DNA of 64,000 bases from Gemmatimonadota bacterium (GTDB lineage Bacteria; Gemmatimonadota; Gemmatimonadetes; Longimicrobiales; Gaopeijiaceae), in contig SKKH01000080.1 of assembly GCA_007121555.1 (NCBI GenBank), positions 30,460-94,459 on the forward strand, in the 5' to 3' direction. A program made the position numbers and the translations under genes. How positions within the stretch are numbered: position 1 is the first letter of the stretch; every line of letters begins with the position of its first letter. Shown here in pieces: positions 51,315-60,303 of the stretch. Below the pieces are notes generated by a model that was given only the letters and a program-made list of their open reading frames with translations, made no database searches and was not told where the DNA came from.

Positions 51315-52892
51315 ATGGATTGGAACGAGAAACTGGACCTCAGCCCCGGAGTGTTCTTTCCGGCCATCGTCGTCATCGCTGTCTTCCTGTTTTTCGGCGC
51401 CGTGTTCACCGAGGGCACGGGTCAGGTGTTCGATGTCATTCAGGACGGCATCGTGTCCAACTTCGGGTGGTTCTACATCCTGAGCGTGGCCTTCTTCCTG
51501 ATCTTCGTGATCTACCTGCTCTTCAGCCGTTTCGGAAAGATTCGGCTGGGGCCGGACGACTCTGAACCCGAGTACTCCTACCTCTCCTGGTTCGCCATGC
51601 TCTTCAGCGCCGGGATGGGGATTGGACTCGTCTTCTTCTCGGTGGCGGAGCCGATCTTCCACTACATCGCTCCGCCCATGGCCGCGGCCGAGACCCAGGC
51701 CGCCGCCGTGGAGGCCATGCGAATCACCTTCTTCCACTGGGGGGTCCACGCCTGGTCCATCTACATCGTGGTGGGGCTCTCGTTGGCCTACTTCAGCTTT
51801 CGCAAGGGGCTGCCCCTCTCGATTCGTTCGGCCTTCTATCCAGTGCTCGGGGAGCGGATCCATGGCCCCATCGGCCACCTCGTGGATGTGCTGGCCATCT
51901 TTGGAACCGTCTTCGGGGTGGCGACCTCGCTGGGCCTGGGGGTCATGCAGGTGAACGCCGGGCTGGACTACCTCCTGGGCATCGGGATCTCCGATACCAT
52001 CCAGATCGGACTGATCACCGGGATCACCCTGGTGGCGACCGTCTCGGTGGTGGCGGGACTGGACAAGGGGATCCGTCGCCTCTCCAACTTCAACATGATC
52101 TTGGCGGTCTCACTGGTCCTCTTCGTCTTCGTCTTCGGACCCACCGTCTTCCTCCTCAACTCCTGGCTGGAGAACACCGGGAACTACGTGCAGAACCTGG
52201 TCTCCACCACCTTCTGGCTGGACAGCTGGGGCGATGGGGAGTGGCAGGCCACGTGGACCCTCTTCTACTGGGGCTGGTGGATCGCCTGGTCGCCCTTCGT
52301 GGGGATGTTCATTGCCCGGATCTCCCGAGGTCGCACGATCCGCGAGTTCGTGGGAGGGGTCCTTCTGGTTCCTGCAGTCTTCACCACCTTCTGGCTCACC
52401 GTGTTCGGCAACGCCGCCCTCGAGGTGGAGGTGATGGGCGGCGGGGGGATCGCCGGACTCGAGACCGAGCAGATGCTCTTCGCCCTCCTCCAGGGCCTGC
52501 CTCTCTCGGTGATCACGTCGATTGTCGCCATGATCGTGATCGCCGCCTTCTTCGTGACCTCGTCGGACTCGGGCTCGCTGGTCATCGACATGCTGGCGTC
52601 GGGCGGGAACCCCGATCCGCCGAAGATCCAGCGGGTGTTCTGGGCGCTCCTCGAGGGTGCGGTGGCCATCGTGCTCCTCATGGCCGGAGGTCTGGCGGCC
52701 CTCCAGACCGCCGCCATCGCCACGGGGCTCCCCTTCGCGGCGGTTCTGGTGGTGATGTGCTTCTCCCTGCACAAGGCGCTCAGAAGTGAGCACGAAGAGG
52801 CCGCCCGGGTCCGCAAGGTGTTTCCGGCCCGGAAGCGGGAGGAGGCGAGCGCCGGCGCGTCGGCCGATTTCCCTTCGGAGGTGAACTCGTAG
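51315..52892 (+). CDS. BCCT-family betaine/carnitine/choline transporter
   Basis: The 525-residue inner-membrane symporter has twelve hydrophobic helices. The family segments MLFSAGMGIGLVFFSVAEPI near residue 95, FFHWGVHAWSIYIVVGLSLA near residue 138 and TLFYWGWWIAWSPFVGMFIA near residue 315 are conserved Trp-rich BCCT motifs. Quaternary-amine uptake (glycine betaine, choline or carnitine) is expected, with sodium or proton coupling. A C-terminal charged tail of about 40 residues could sense osmotic strength. ATG at 51315 has GGGAG upstream. Part of a porin-BCCT-small-protein-amidohydrolase row. Confidence 0.93.
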   Translation: MDWNEKLDLSPGVFFPAIVVIAVFLFFGAVFTEGTGQVFDVIQDGIVSNFGWFYILSVAFFLIFVIYLLFSRFGKIRLGPDDSEPEYSYLSWFAMLFSAGMGIGLVFFSVAEPIFHYIAPPMAAAETQAAAVEAMRITFFHWGVHAWSIYIVVGLSLAYFSFRKGLPLSIRSAFYPVLGERIHGPIGHLVDVLAIFGTVFGVATSLGLGVMQVNAGLDYLLGIGISDTIQIGLITGITLVATVSVVAGLDKGIRRLSNFNMILAVSLVLFVFVFGPTVFLLNSWLENTGNYVQNLVSTTFWLDSWGDGEWQATWTLFYWGWWIAWSPFVGMFIARISRGRTIREFVGGVLLVPAVFTTFWLTVFGNAALEVEVMGGGGIAGLETEQMLFALLQGLPLSVITSIVAMIVIAAFFVTSSDSGSLVIDMLASGGNPDPPKIQRVFWALLEGAVAIVLLMAGGLAALQTAAIATGLPFAAVLVVMCFSLHKALRSEHEEAARVRKVFPARKREEASAGASADFPSEVNS

Positions 52893-52982
52893 CGGCCCGC
52901 CACGCGTCCGCGGGTTGTGAAGTCTGCGCTGCTCCGCGGTCTGCCGGCCCCCAGCTGAATCAACGCATCAAGGAGACGAACC

Positions 52983-53417
52983 GTGAGTGACTGGAAGAAG
53001 GAGCTGAAGGAACTGCTCGAGCGCACCCCGGAGGAGCGGAAGGTGCGTCCGGAAGGTCCCACCCGCATCCGTGGATTCATCTCCGATATCGTGGTCCCCG
53101 CCTTCGAGGAGATTGCAGAGGAACTCCAGGAATACGGCCGCGACGTGGAGGTGGAATACGGTGACCGGACCGCCTCGATCCGGGTCGTGAAGGACGGGAA
53201 GGAGGAGTTCTACTATGAGGTGAGGATCAAGGCATACCAGAAGCTTCGCTTCGCCTTCCCCATCGCGCCCCTCCGGGACGCCGAAGGGAAGACCTACCGT
53301 GCCGAGATCCACCTCCGGGACCGGGCGCTCCTTCACGACGTGACGAATGCGACCAAAGAAGAGATGATCCAGTATTTCCTCAGGTACTATGCCCGGCACC
53401 TGACCTGGGAGGGATGA
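52983..53417 (+). CDS. Conserved hypothetical protein (144 aa)
   Basis: Function not recognised. The soluble, highly charged protein (Glu/Lys/Arg-rich) of 144 residues has a helical start MSDWKKELKELLERTPEERK, then an alternating strand pattern DVEVEYGDRTASIRVVKDGK and EEFYYEVRIKAYQKLRFAFP. It has no signal peptide and no membrane helix. The start is GTG at 52983 with AAGGAGAC upstream, 90 bases after the BCCT gene, so it may be co-transcribed with it. Confidence 0.8.
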   Translation: MSDWKKELKELLERTPEERKVRPEGPTRIRGFISDIVVPAFEEIAEELQEYGRDVEVEYGDRTASIRVVKDGKEEFYYEVRIKAYQKLRFAFPIAPLRDAEGKTYRAEIHLRDRALLHDVTNATKEEMIQYFLRYYARHLTWEG

Positions 53418-53481
53418 GGTTGGCGGGATCCGGGGTCGAAGGTAGTTTTGTCGCCTTCACCGGTCCCTCCTCCTCCAAGCC

Positions 53482-54309
53482 ATGCACTCGGCCATGATCA
53501 TCGACTGCCACGTCCACCTGAACAACTACGACGAGACTCGGACGCGCTCGGTCCATGAGATGGCCGACGAGCTCTTCACCCAGATGGAAGAGGCGGGGAT
53601 CGACCACGCCATCGTCCTGAGCTCGTATACCGCGAACGCACACCGGCCCCACATCGACGAACTGGTGGCGGCGGTGGGCGATGACCCCCGGATTTCGCTC
53701 GTGGAGGGGCTTCGGTGGCGCTACGACCAGGAGCGGACCGACCTCTTCCGGATGGAGGAGCGGATTCGGGCGAAGCAGGTCAAGGGGATCAAGCTCTATC
53801 CGGGGTACGACCACTACGCCATCAACGACCCTTCCCTGGAATCGGTCTTCCGGATCGCGGCCAAGTACGATGTGCCCGTCATGATCCACACGGGCGACAC
53901 CTATTCCGCCCACGCCAAGGTCCGCCACGCCCACCCCCTCCTGGTGGACGATGTGGCCGTGGATTTCCCCGACGTCCGCTTCCTCATGTGCCACCTGGGC
54001 AACCCCTGGTTCCAGGATTGTGCCCAGGTCCTCTACAAGAACGACAACGTCTACGCCGACATCTCGGGCCTCACCCTGGGGGATTTCGAGTACGAGTTCG
54101 AACGCTACATCATGCAGCGGGTCCGGGACATGATCGTCTACATGGGGCAGCCCGGTCGGCAGCTCCTCTTCGGCACCGACTGGCCCCTGGCCGGGATGAA
54201 GAGCTACGTGCGGTTCCTCGAGGGCATGGAGGTGAGCGAGGAGGACCGGGAGCAGATCGCCTGGAAGACCGCCGCGGGGCTTTTCGGGATCGAAGTGGAG
54301 ACTCGATAG
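53482..54309 (+). CDS. Amidohydrolase-2 family metal-dependent hydrolase
   Basis: A TIM-barrel hydrolase or decarboxylase of 275 residues. The metal-binding pair is IIDCHVHLNNYDE near residue 8; further His are in VPVMIHTGDTYSAHAKVRHA near residue 135 and FLMCHLGNPWFQDCA near residue 172, and the catalytic Asp is in LLFGTDWPLAGMKSYVRFLE near residue 234. Such enzymes hydrolyse or decarboxylate small ring or carboxylate compounds; the substrate here is unknown. ATG at 53482 or 53494 is possible. Downstream of the BCCT transporter, it might act on an imported compound. Confidence 0.85.
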   Translation: MHSAMIIDCHVHLNNYDETRTRSVHEMADELFTQMEEAGIDHAIVLSSYTANAHRPHIDELVAAVGDDPRISLVEGLRWRYDQERTDLFRMEERIRAKQVKGIKLYPGYDHYAINDPSLESVFRIAAKYDVPVMIHTGDTYSAHAKVRHAHPLLVDDVAVDFPDVRFLMCHLGNPWFQDCAQVLYKNDNVYADISGLTLGDFEYEFERYIMQRVRDMIVYMGQPGRQLLFGTDWPLAGMKSYVRFLEGMEVSEEDREQIAWKTAAGLFGIEVETR

Positions 54310-54445
54310 CGATCGCTCTGTCAGCCGGCTCGCCATTGACAGCTGGGGGCCGGGCCCCTCCTTGTAGGTGGAAGTCCAGTGTGGGTGGAGGTCCGCTTCG
54401 ACAAGGAACTCCTTCTGATACTCTCATGGCGACTGAAGGACAACC

Positions 54446-55066
54446 ATGACGAACGCTGCCTCGGCCGACGCGGAAGGGTCGCCCTCGATCGACGGGGGGG
54501 TTGCCCTGGGATTCGGAGGGCTCCGGATCCAGCCCGGCGATCATGTGGGCCACTTCTTCGAACGTCCCTCCGAGTGGCTCGAGGTGGCGGAGGGATTTCT
54601 CGGAGAAGGGCTTCAGAGCGATGACCGGTGCATGTACCTCATCGAGGAAGGTGAGCGCCGGGACCTCCTTCTGGACCGACTCCGGTCCAGCGGGTGGGAG
54701 GTGGATCAGGCCATGGCCGAGGGGAGACTCCAATTGCATCCCGGCCTGGGTACTCCGGCGGAGCTGGAGGCACTTCTCGCCTCCTTCACGAACGCGGCGG
54801 AGAAGGAAGGCTGGAGCGGGTGCTTCCGGTGGGGAGGCGAGATGTCCTGGTCTCTGGACGGCATGGCCGACGATCGAGCGCTGAGGGTGTGGGAGGAGGC
54901 TTGCAACGCGGACCGCCACGACCAGGTGGTCTTCCTCTGCCAGTATCCCATCAGACAGTTCCGTGGGACTGCCATCCTCAATGCCCTCCAGACCCATCCC
55001 CTCTGCATCATCGGCAGGGTGATCCACCGAAATCCGTACTTCCGGGAGGTGCCTGCAGCCGGGTGA
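54446..55066 (+). CDS. MEDS-domain sensory protein
   Basis: The 206-residue protein matches the MEDS (methanogen/methylotroph, DcmR sensory) pattern: LRIQPGDHVGHFFERPSEWL near residue 28, EGFLGEGLQSDDRCMYLIEE near residue 50, and DQVVFLCQYPIRQFRGTAIL near residue 165. It has no output domain. MEDS proteins are thought to bind a small hydrophobic or one-carbon ligand and to signal to a partner. AAGGA precedes ATG at 54446. It is convergent with the ECF sigma factor at 55080; a partnership is possible but unproven. Confidence 0.8.
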   Translation: MTNAASADAEGSPSIDGGVALGFGGLRIQPGDHVGHFFERPSEWLEVAEGFLGEGLQSDDRCMYLIEEGERRDLLLDRLRSSGWEVDQAMAEGRLQLHPGLGTPAELEALLASFTNAAEKEGWSGCFRWGGEMSWSLDGMADDRALRVWEEACNADRHDQVVFLCQYPIRQFRGTAILNALQTHPLCIIGRVIHRNPYFREVPAAG

Positions 55067-55079
55067 ACGGATCCCCCCT

Positions 55080-55715
55080 TCAATTGCTCTCCAGGAACCC
55101 ATTCTGCACGGCGTAGTCCCTGATGGAGCGGCGGAGGATGCGCCGACCCCTGAAGAGGCGGCTCCGGACCGTGCCCACCGGAACCTCGGTCACCTGGGCG
55201 ACCTCCTGGTAGGTCAGCCCCTCGATATCGGCCAGGACCACGGTCTCCCGGTATTCCGGGGGGAGGGCGTCAATGGCTTCCAGAATCCGGGCATCGATGC
55301 GGGGGTGGAAGAAGAGGCGTTCGGGTGTGGGTGTCGGTTCCGGTGTCAGTGGGCCCACTGGGTGACCGGGGTGCTCGGAGCGGTCCGTGGCCGTTTCCTC
55401 CAGGATTCTGAGGTGCCGCTTCCGACGGTCTTCGGAGCGGATCTGTAGATTCCTGCAGATCGTGAAGAGCCAGCTTCGACAGTTGGTCCCCGGAGTGTAC
55501 TGATGCCAGGCGCGGAAGGCGTGCAGGAAGGTGTCCTGGACCAGGTCCTGAGCTCGACTCTCGTCGTGGGCCAGTCGAAGTGCGAAGCCGTAGACGGCGT
55601 CCATGTGGGGAAGCGCCTCGGATTCGAAGGCGCGGTTCCTCCTTTCGGTCGGCCCCTCGGGCGAGGGCTCCACTTGCGGCGGGGCCGTCCGGAGTCGTGC
55701 TTCGGCTGTATTCAT
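55080..55715 (-). CDS. ECF-type RNA polymerase sigma factor
   Basis: The 211-residue ECF sigma factor has region 2 DAVYGFALRLAHDESRAQDL near residue 39 followed by VQDTFLHAFRAWHQY, and region 4 LPPEYRETVVLADIEGLTYQ near residue 157 followed by EVAQVTEVPVGTVRSRLFRG. A Pro-rich linker of 25 residues joins the two. ATG at 55715 follows GGAGG. No anti-sigma gene is adjacent on this strand; the MEDS protein ends 13 bases away, convergent. Confidence 0.92.
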   Translation of the reverse strand: MNTAEARLRTAPPQVEPSPEGPTERRNRAFESEALPHMDAVYGFALRLAHDESRAQDLVQDTFLHAFRAWHQYTPGTNCRSWLFTICRNLQIRSEDRRKRHLRILEETATDRSEHPGHPVGPLTPEPTPTPERLFFHPRIDARILEAIDALPPEYRETVVLADIEGLTYQEVAQVTEVPVGTVRSRLFRGRRILRRSIRDYAVQNGFLESN

Positions 55716-55861
55716 TCGGGTCCTCCTGCCTCTCGATGAGTGCCGGTGGTGCTCGGGCGTTCGGGGTACAGACAAGGGAAGGACCGTGCCAGGCTCCCAC
55801 GATCGGCCGAGGTGCCAGGCACGGCGCGGCGTTGTGACCGTTTCCCATCCACGCCGCAGAG

Positions 55862-55875
55862 CACGAAAAATCGTG
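55862..55875. repeat. Short palindrome upstream of sigma-54 regulator
   Basis: CACGA-AAAA-TCGTG is a perfect five-base inverted repeat in the 200-base gap between the ECF gene and the sigma-54 activator, a possible operator. I do not see a clear -24/-12 promoter here. Confidence 0.3.
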
Positions 55876-56035
55876 GTACCATGATTCTACGTGGTGCTGC
55901 AACGAGATTTCGTTCATGCTCTGGGAACTCATCGGCGTGCCCGGGGCTTCACCTGACAGCCCTGCGTCCGCACTCTTGCGCAGCGATCACGCCAGAGCGG
56001 AAACTCCAGCCCAGAGAGCGTCTCGGCGCGAATCC

Positions 56036-58189
56036 ATGGTGCCCATCCGACCCGACGAAGCAGCCGAAGCCAGACTCAACGTCTGGAGCGTCCTCCTGGG
56101 TGCTCTCGCAGGCGTCCGGGACGAGGACGAGCGCCTCCGGCTCACCCTGTCCGGGGTCCCGCGGCTCCTCCCCGTGGATGTGGTGGGGGGTGCCCTGAGG
56201 AGTCCGGAGGGACGCTGGGACCGGATTCAACTCCAGCGTAACGGACGCGAGTTGGAGCGGGAGGCGGGGTCCCTCCTTCTACCCCATCTGGAGTCCCTCT
56301 TCCAGGAGGCCTCGGCTGAGGGCTGGCTCGAGGTTCGGACGGAGGACGCCGGGGGCGGGTGGATCGGTCTCTCTTCCGCCCTGACCGACCTCGGCATGCA
56401 ATGCTTCGCCGCCCTTCCCATCCGGACCTCCGTCCGGTCTCTGGGAATCCTCATGGCAGGTCGAAGGGGATTCGGGTTCGGAGCGGACGAGCAGGCCGCC
56501 CTGGGAATCGTGGCCGAGCAGCTCGGAGTGGGGGTGGAGCAAATTCGGCTGCAGGATGAACTCGAACGGCGCTCCGCCGACCTGAACCGGATCGTGGAGG
56601 AACGCACGCGCAGTCTCGATCGGTCGCGACGCAGGCTCCAGGTCCTGCTGAAGGTCACGAACCTGGTGGTGTCGAAGCTGGAGAGGGAACCCCTGTTCCG
56701 GGCCATCGCGAAGGCGGTGCGCGGCGCCGTCGAGCTGGATCGGGCGAGCCTCATGCTACTCGAACCCGATGGCCGCCACCTGGCGGTGACGACGCTGATG
56801 GACGGGGAGGTCGACGGAAGCAGTGAGCTGGAGCATCGCGAGTTCTTCCTTCCCGTCGATGAGAGTGTGGCGGGTGAGGTGCTTGAGCTTGGGCGTCCGG
56901 TGGTGTGTCAGGATCTCCAGGCCTCGACGCCCGAATACGAGGACCGGAGGCTCCTGAGGGTGGGCATCCGCTCGTACGTGTCAGCGCCGCTCATGGCCGG
57001 GGATCGGGCGCTGGGAGTGTTGGCGGTGGGAAGTCGAGCGCCGCGTCGCTATGACGATCAGGATGCCACCTTTCTCCTGCAGGTGGCCAGCCAGATCGCC
57101 CTGGGCATCGAGAACATGTTGGCCTACGAGCGAAACGAGGAACTCCGTCGCCAGTTGGAGCTGGAGAACCGATATCTCCGGGAGGAGGTGCACGAGGCAC
57201 GGGTGTTCGGGGAGATCGTCGGCCAGAGCCAGGCCGTCGTCCGGTTGGTCGAAGAGATCGTTCAGGTGGCGCCCACCGACGCCGCGGTGCTGGTCCAGGG
57301 GGAGTCGGGTGTGGGCAAGGAGTTGGTCGCCCGGGAGATCCACTCCCGAAGCGAACGCGCGGGCGGCCCCATGATTCGCGTGAACTGCGCGGCCATTCCC
57401 CACGAACTCTACGAAAGTGAGTTCTTCGGTCACGTGAAGGGCGCCTTCAGCGGCGCAGTCCGGGATCGGGAAGGACGCTTCGCGGCGGCTGATGGCGGGA
57501 CCCTCTTCCTGGACGAGGTTGGCGAAATCCCGCTGGAGCTACAGGGAAAGCTCCTGAGGGTCCTGCAGGACGGTAGCTTTCAGCGTGTGGGCGAGGATCG
57601 GGCGAGTGTGGTGGATGTCCGGCTCATCGCGGCCTCGAACCGGAGGCTGGACCTCGAGGTTCGCGAGGGCCGGTTCCGGGAGGACCTCTACTACCGCCTC
57701 AACGTCTTCCCCATCGAGGTCCCCCCTCTGCGGGAACGCAAGGAGGACATCCCGATCCTGGCGCAGTACTTCCTGGACGAGCTCTCTGGCCAGGGGGCGG
57801 ACGCCGGGGAGGAGATACGCTTGACCGAAGGAAACGTGGTTCGTCTTCAGGCCTACGACTGGCCCGGAAATATTCGAGAGCTCCGCAACGCGGTTCACCG
57901 GGCCATCATCACCGCTCGTGGAGGTCGTCTCCACTTCAACCTCCCCGGGATCGACGCCCATGGGGTTTCGGATGCGAACCGGGAGGTGTCCGCCGGCGGA
58001 GTGGAGGACACGGATGCCGGGCCCGAGGTGCTGACGGAGATCCAGATGGAGGCCCTGGCCCGCCGAAATCTGAAGCGGGCGCTCGAGCGATGCGACGGCA
58101 AGGTCTACGGTCCGGACGGGGCTGCGGCCCTCCTCGGGGTTCCTCCGACGACTCTGGCGTCGCGGATCAAGCGAATGGGGCTGGACTGA
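56036..58189 (+). CDS. GAF-domain sigma-54-dependent transcription activator
   Basis: This is an NtrC-type activator with two GAF sensors. With ATG at 56036 it has 717 residues: a first GAF-like region (about 15-180), a coiled coil [20 protein letters not shown] near residue 182, a second GAF domain (about 215-365), the AAA+ domain with Walker [15 protein letters not shown] near residue 422, the sigma-54 contact loop GAFSGAV near residue 467, and [20 protein letters not shown] near residue 490, then a Fis-type HTH at the C-terminus. GAFSGA replaces the usual GAFTGA. An upstream in-frame ATG at 55916 adds 40 low-complexity residues. It has no receiver domain, so it is ligand- or redox-driven rather than phosphorylated. 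Confidence 0.88.
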   Translation: MVPIRPDEAAEARLNVWSVLLGALAGVRDEDERLRLTLSGVPRLLPVDVVGGALRSPEGRWDRIQLQRNGRELEREAGSLLLPHLESLFQEASAEGWLEVRTEDAGGGWIGLSSALTDLGMQCFAALPIRTSVRSLGILMAGRRGFGFGADEQAALGIVAEQLGVGVEQIRLQDELERRSADLNRIVEERTRSLDRSRRRLQVLLKVTNLVVSKLEREPLFRAIAKAVRGAVELDRASLMLLEPDGRHLAVTTLMDGEVDGSSELEHREFFLPVDESVAGEVLELGRPVVCQDLQASTPEYEDRRLLRVGIRSYVSAPLMAGDRALGVLAVGSRAPRRYDDQDATFLLQVASQIALGIENMLAYERNEELRRQLELENRYLREEVHEARVFGEIVGQSQAVVRLVEEIVQVAPTDAAVLVQGESGVGKELVAREIHSRSERAGGPMIRVNCAAIPHELYESEFFGHVKGAFSGAVRDREGRFAAADGGTLFLDEVGEIPLELQGKLLRVLQDGSFQRVGEDRASVVDVRLIAASNRRLDLEVREGRFREDLYYRLNVFPIEVPPLRERKEDIPILAQYFLDELSGQGADAGEEIRLTEGNVVRLQAYDWPGNIRELRNAVHRAIITARGGRLHFNLPGIDAHGVSDANREVSAGGVEDTDAGPEVLTEIQMEALARRNLKRALERCDGKVYGPDGAAALLGVPPTTLASRIKRMGLD

Positions 58190-58274
58190 ACGTGTTGGAC
58201 GAGACCGGCACGACCGGATCTCGGGACGTGCAGGGAGTGCCCTGGGGCTGCGCTGCGCGTCCTTCAACAGCCGT

Positions 58275-60272
58275 CTACCCGACCCACCTGTAGGATTCCC
58301 CCCAACTCTTCCGGGCCGCGTCCTCGACACGCTTCACCATCTTCTCGTCCACCGCATCCAGCTCGCCCACGTCGCTGGGGTTGAAATGGAAGGCGTAGAG
58401 CCGTGAGGCGAACTGGTCGAAGGGCAGGGAGGACTCGCCTGGCTCCTCGCCGTGTCCCGCCACCGTCGGGCTGATGTCGGCGTGCCAGCGCTGGCGCCCC
58501 TCCGTATTCGGGTTCACCAGGAAGATTCGCACCTCCCCGTCGACGCGCCGGACCCGCACGATGGACACCGCGTGGAATCCGATGAGCGCCCCGGAAGCCG
58601 AGGTGAGGAAGATGCCCACGGGATTGGGATAGGCCAGATCATGACCCCGGTTGAAGTCCGGGTGATGGGTGGCGTAGAAGGTCCGCACGAAGGTGTCGTA
58701 GTCCGAGATCGCCCCCGTCACCGCATTGTAGGCCGAGAGAAATCCCGTGGGGATCCAGTGACCGTACATGGCCGGGTTCACCCACTTGTGGGGGTCGTCG
58801 GCCCGGTTCGACGCCCGTCGCATCATCTCGTTGTAGATCTTGTCCAGGTGAGGCACCAGAATCAGGCTCACCGCGTCCAGCTCCAGATCGATCTCATCCT
58901 CCTTGAGGAGCCCCTCGGCCACCTGGGTGGAGCGGATGGGCTGCCCTTCGAATCGCATGGTGAGCTCATTGGACTGGGCCACCGTGCGGATCATTTCAAG
59001 CAGCTTCCCTGGAGCGTGACGGCTCCAGAGACTGATGCCCCGGGCCGACTGGCAGGTGGGATTTCGGCCCTGGCCGACGCCCAGGGGCTGGCCCAGCACA
59101 CAGAGGGTATCGGAGAGGATGAGTTGTGCGGCGGTAAGATCGCTCCCCGGCCGGGAGGCCTTCACCGCCTTCGCCACATCGGGATGAGGTTCGAGGGTGC
59201 CCAGCCGCCGGAGTCCTCCCAGGACCGGCTGGCGCGAGAGAAGCCCTCGTTCGAGGAGGCGGGAGAGGCCGTAGACGGATCGGGCGCTGGAGGGCAGGAT
59301 CACCTCTCCGATGAGCTCCGCCACCAGTTCGTGGTGGCGCTCCAGTTCGGCCTTTCCTGCCGGTCCGAGTCCCAGCGCCAGCTCCAGGAGAGGAAGATCC
59401 GTGGCTACCTGACGGAGCAGGTAGGCGTGGGCCCCCACGGCCAGCCCGGTGTCTCTCATGGTTCCCGCGAGAAGGCGGCCCTCCTCCTCGAGTTCGGCCC
59501 GCGAGGCCTCTTTCACGAATCGGGCATATTCGGCAGGGCTTCTGTCCGAAGCCGCCGGGGAGGGGGCCAACGCCGCCTCGATGTAGCGCTGAAGCCGGTG
59601 GTCTTCGGACCCGTCGGCCTCCAACCCGACCTCGTCATGCACCAGTTCGATGAGTTGGAGGGCCCGACTCGTCACGACGGGCCGCTGGTGGCAGATGAGC
59701 TCGATCTCGGTGGCGAGCGCATCCTTGATCTGCTCCAGCGGCACCTCCTCGGCCAGGACGGTCATGAGGTGATCGATCTTGGTGCGTACCTGAGGGTCCA
59801 GATTCCGGTCTTCCTCGGTGTGACCCGGGAACCGGAGGTCAAGGGCGTTCACCATCACGTCCTTCAGGAAGTCGCGGGCTCCCTGGGTCGAGACCGTCGG
59901 GTCCTCCATCTCGCCCCTTGCCAGCGCCAGCATACGCAGTTCGCTCAGGACCTCGACGAGGGTGGTCTGGCCCCCGGCCTTCAGGGTACCCGCCACCAGG
60001 GCGGGAACCAGCCGGGCGGGGTGCTCCCAGGGACCTCCCTGGAAGATCCCGCCCTCCACCAGTTCACTGATACGGCGACGCAGAAGGTGCATCCCCTCCG
60101 GTGAGTCGGTGAGGACGTCCACCTGACTCAGGAGCCGGGTCACGTACTGGGGCCGGAGCAGTGGCGATGCCTCCTTCATCAGCTCCAGGGACTCTTCGAA
60201 TCCCTGAAGGAGGGTTTCGGGAAGGTCGGACCCGTCGGACGGCACGGGAGCGGCAGTGTCGGTGGCGGTCAT
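58275..60272 (-). CDS. Large protein with papain-like Cys-His-Asn signature
   Basis: Not recognised by family. The 665-residue soluble protein is mostly helical to residue 400. Then comes a possible cysteine-peptidase or transglutaminase-like part: NPTCQSARGISLWSRH with Cys407, ALIGFHAVSIVRVRR with His567, and IFLVNPNTEGRQRWHADIS with Asn587 and Asn589, in the order Cys, His, Asn typical of papain-like folds. It has no signal peptide. ATG at 60272 is 31 bases after the ATP-grasp gene on the same strand, so the two are one operon. The catalytic residues are my inference from order and local pattern only. Confidence 0.7.
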   Translation of the reverse strand: MTATDTAAPVPSDGSDLPETLLQGFEESLELMKEASPLLRPQYVTRLLSQVDVLTDSPEGMHLLRRRISELVEGGIFQGGPWEHPARLVPALVAGTLKAGGQTTLVEVLSELRMLALARGEMEDPTVSTQGARDFLKDVMVNALDLRFPGHTEEDRNLDPQVRTKIDHLMTVLAEEVPLEQIKDALATEIELICHQRPVVTSRALQLIELVHDEVGLEADGSEDHRLQRYIEAALAPSPAASDRSPAEYARFVKEASRAELEEEGRLLAGTMRDTGLAVGAHAYLLRQVATDLPLLELALGLGPAGKAELERHHELVAELIGEVILPSSARSVYGLSRLLERGLLSRQPVLGGLRRLGTLEPHPDVAKAVKASRPGSDLTAAQLILSDTLCVLGQPLGVGQGRNPTCQSARGISLWSRHAPGKLLEMIRTVAQSNELTMRFEGQPIRSTQVAEGLLKEDEIDLELDAVSLILVPHLDKIYNEMMRRASNRADDPHKWVNPAMYGHWIPTGFLSAYNAVTGAISDYDTFVRTFYATHHPDFNRGHDLAYPNPVGIFLTSASGALIGFHAVSIVRVRRVDGEVRIFLVNPNTEGRQRWHADISPTVAGHGEEPGESSLPFDQFASRLYAFHFNPSDVGELDAVDEKMVKRVEDAARKSWGESYRWVG

Positions 60273-60303
60273 GCGGGGGGAGCCGCCTGTGCGGGTGCCG
60301 GGG

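Noticed and set aside
54336..54365. TTGACA ahead of the MEDS gene as a promoter
   Set aside because: No acceptable -10 box at 16 to 18 bases; the nearest candidate is 20 bases away.
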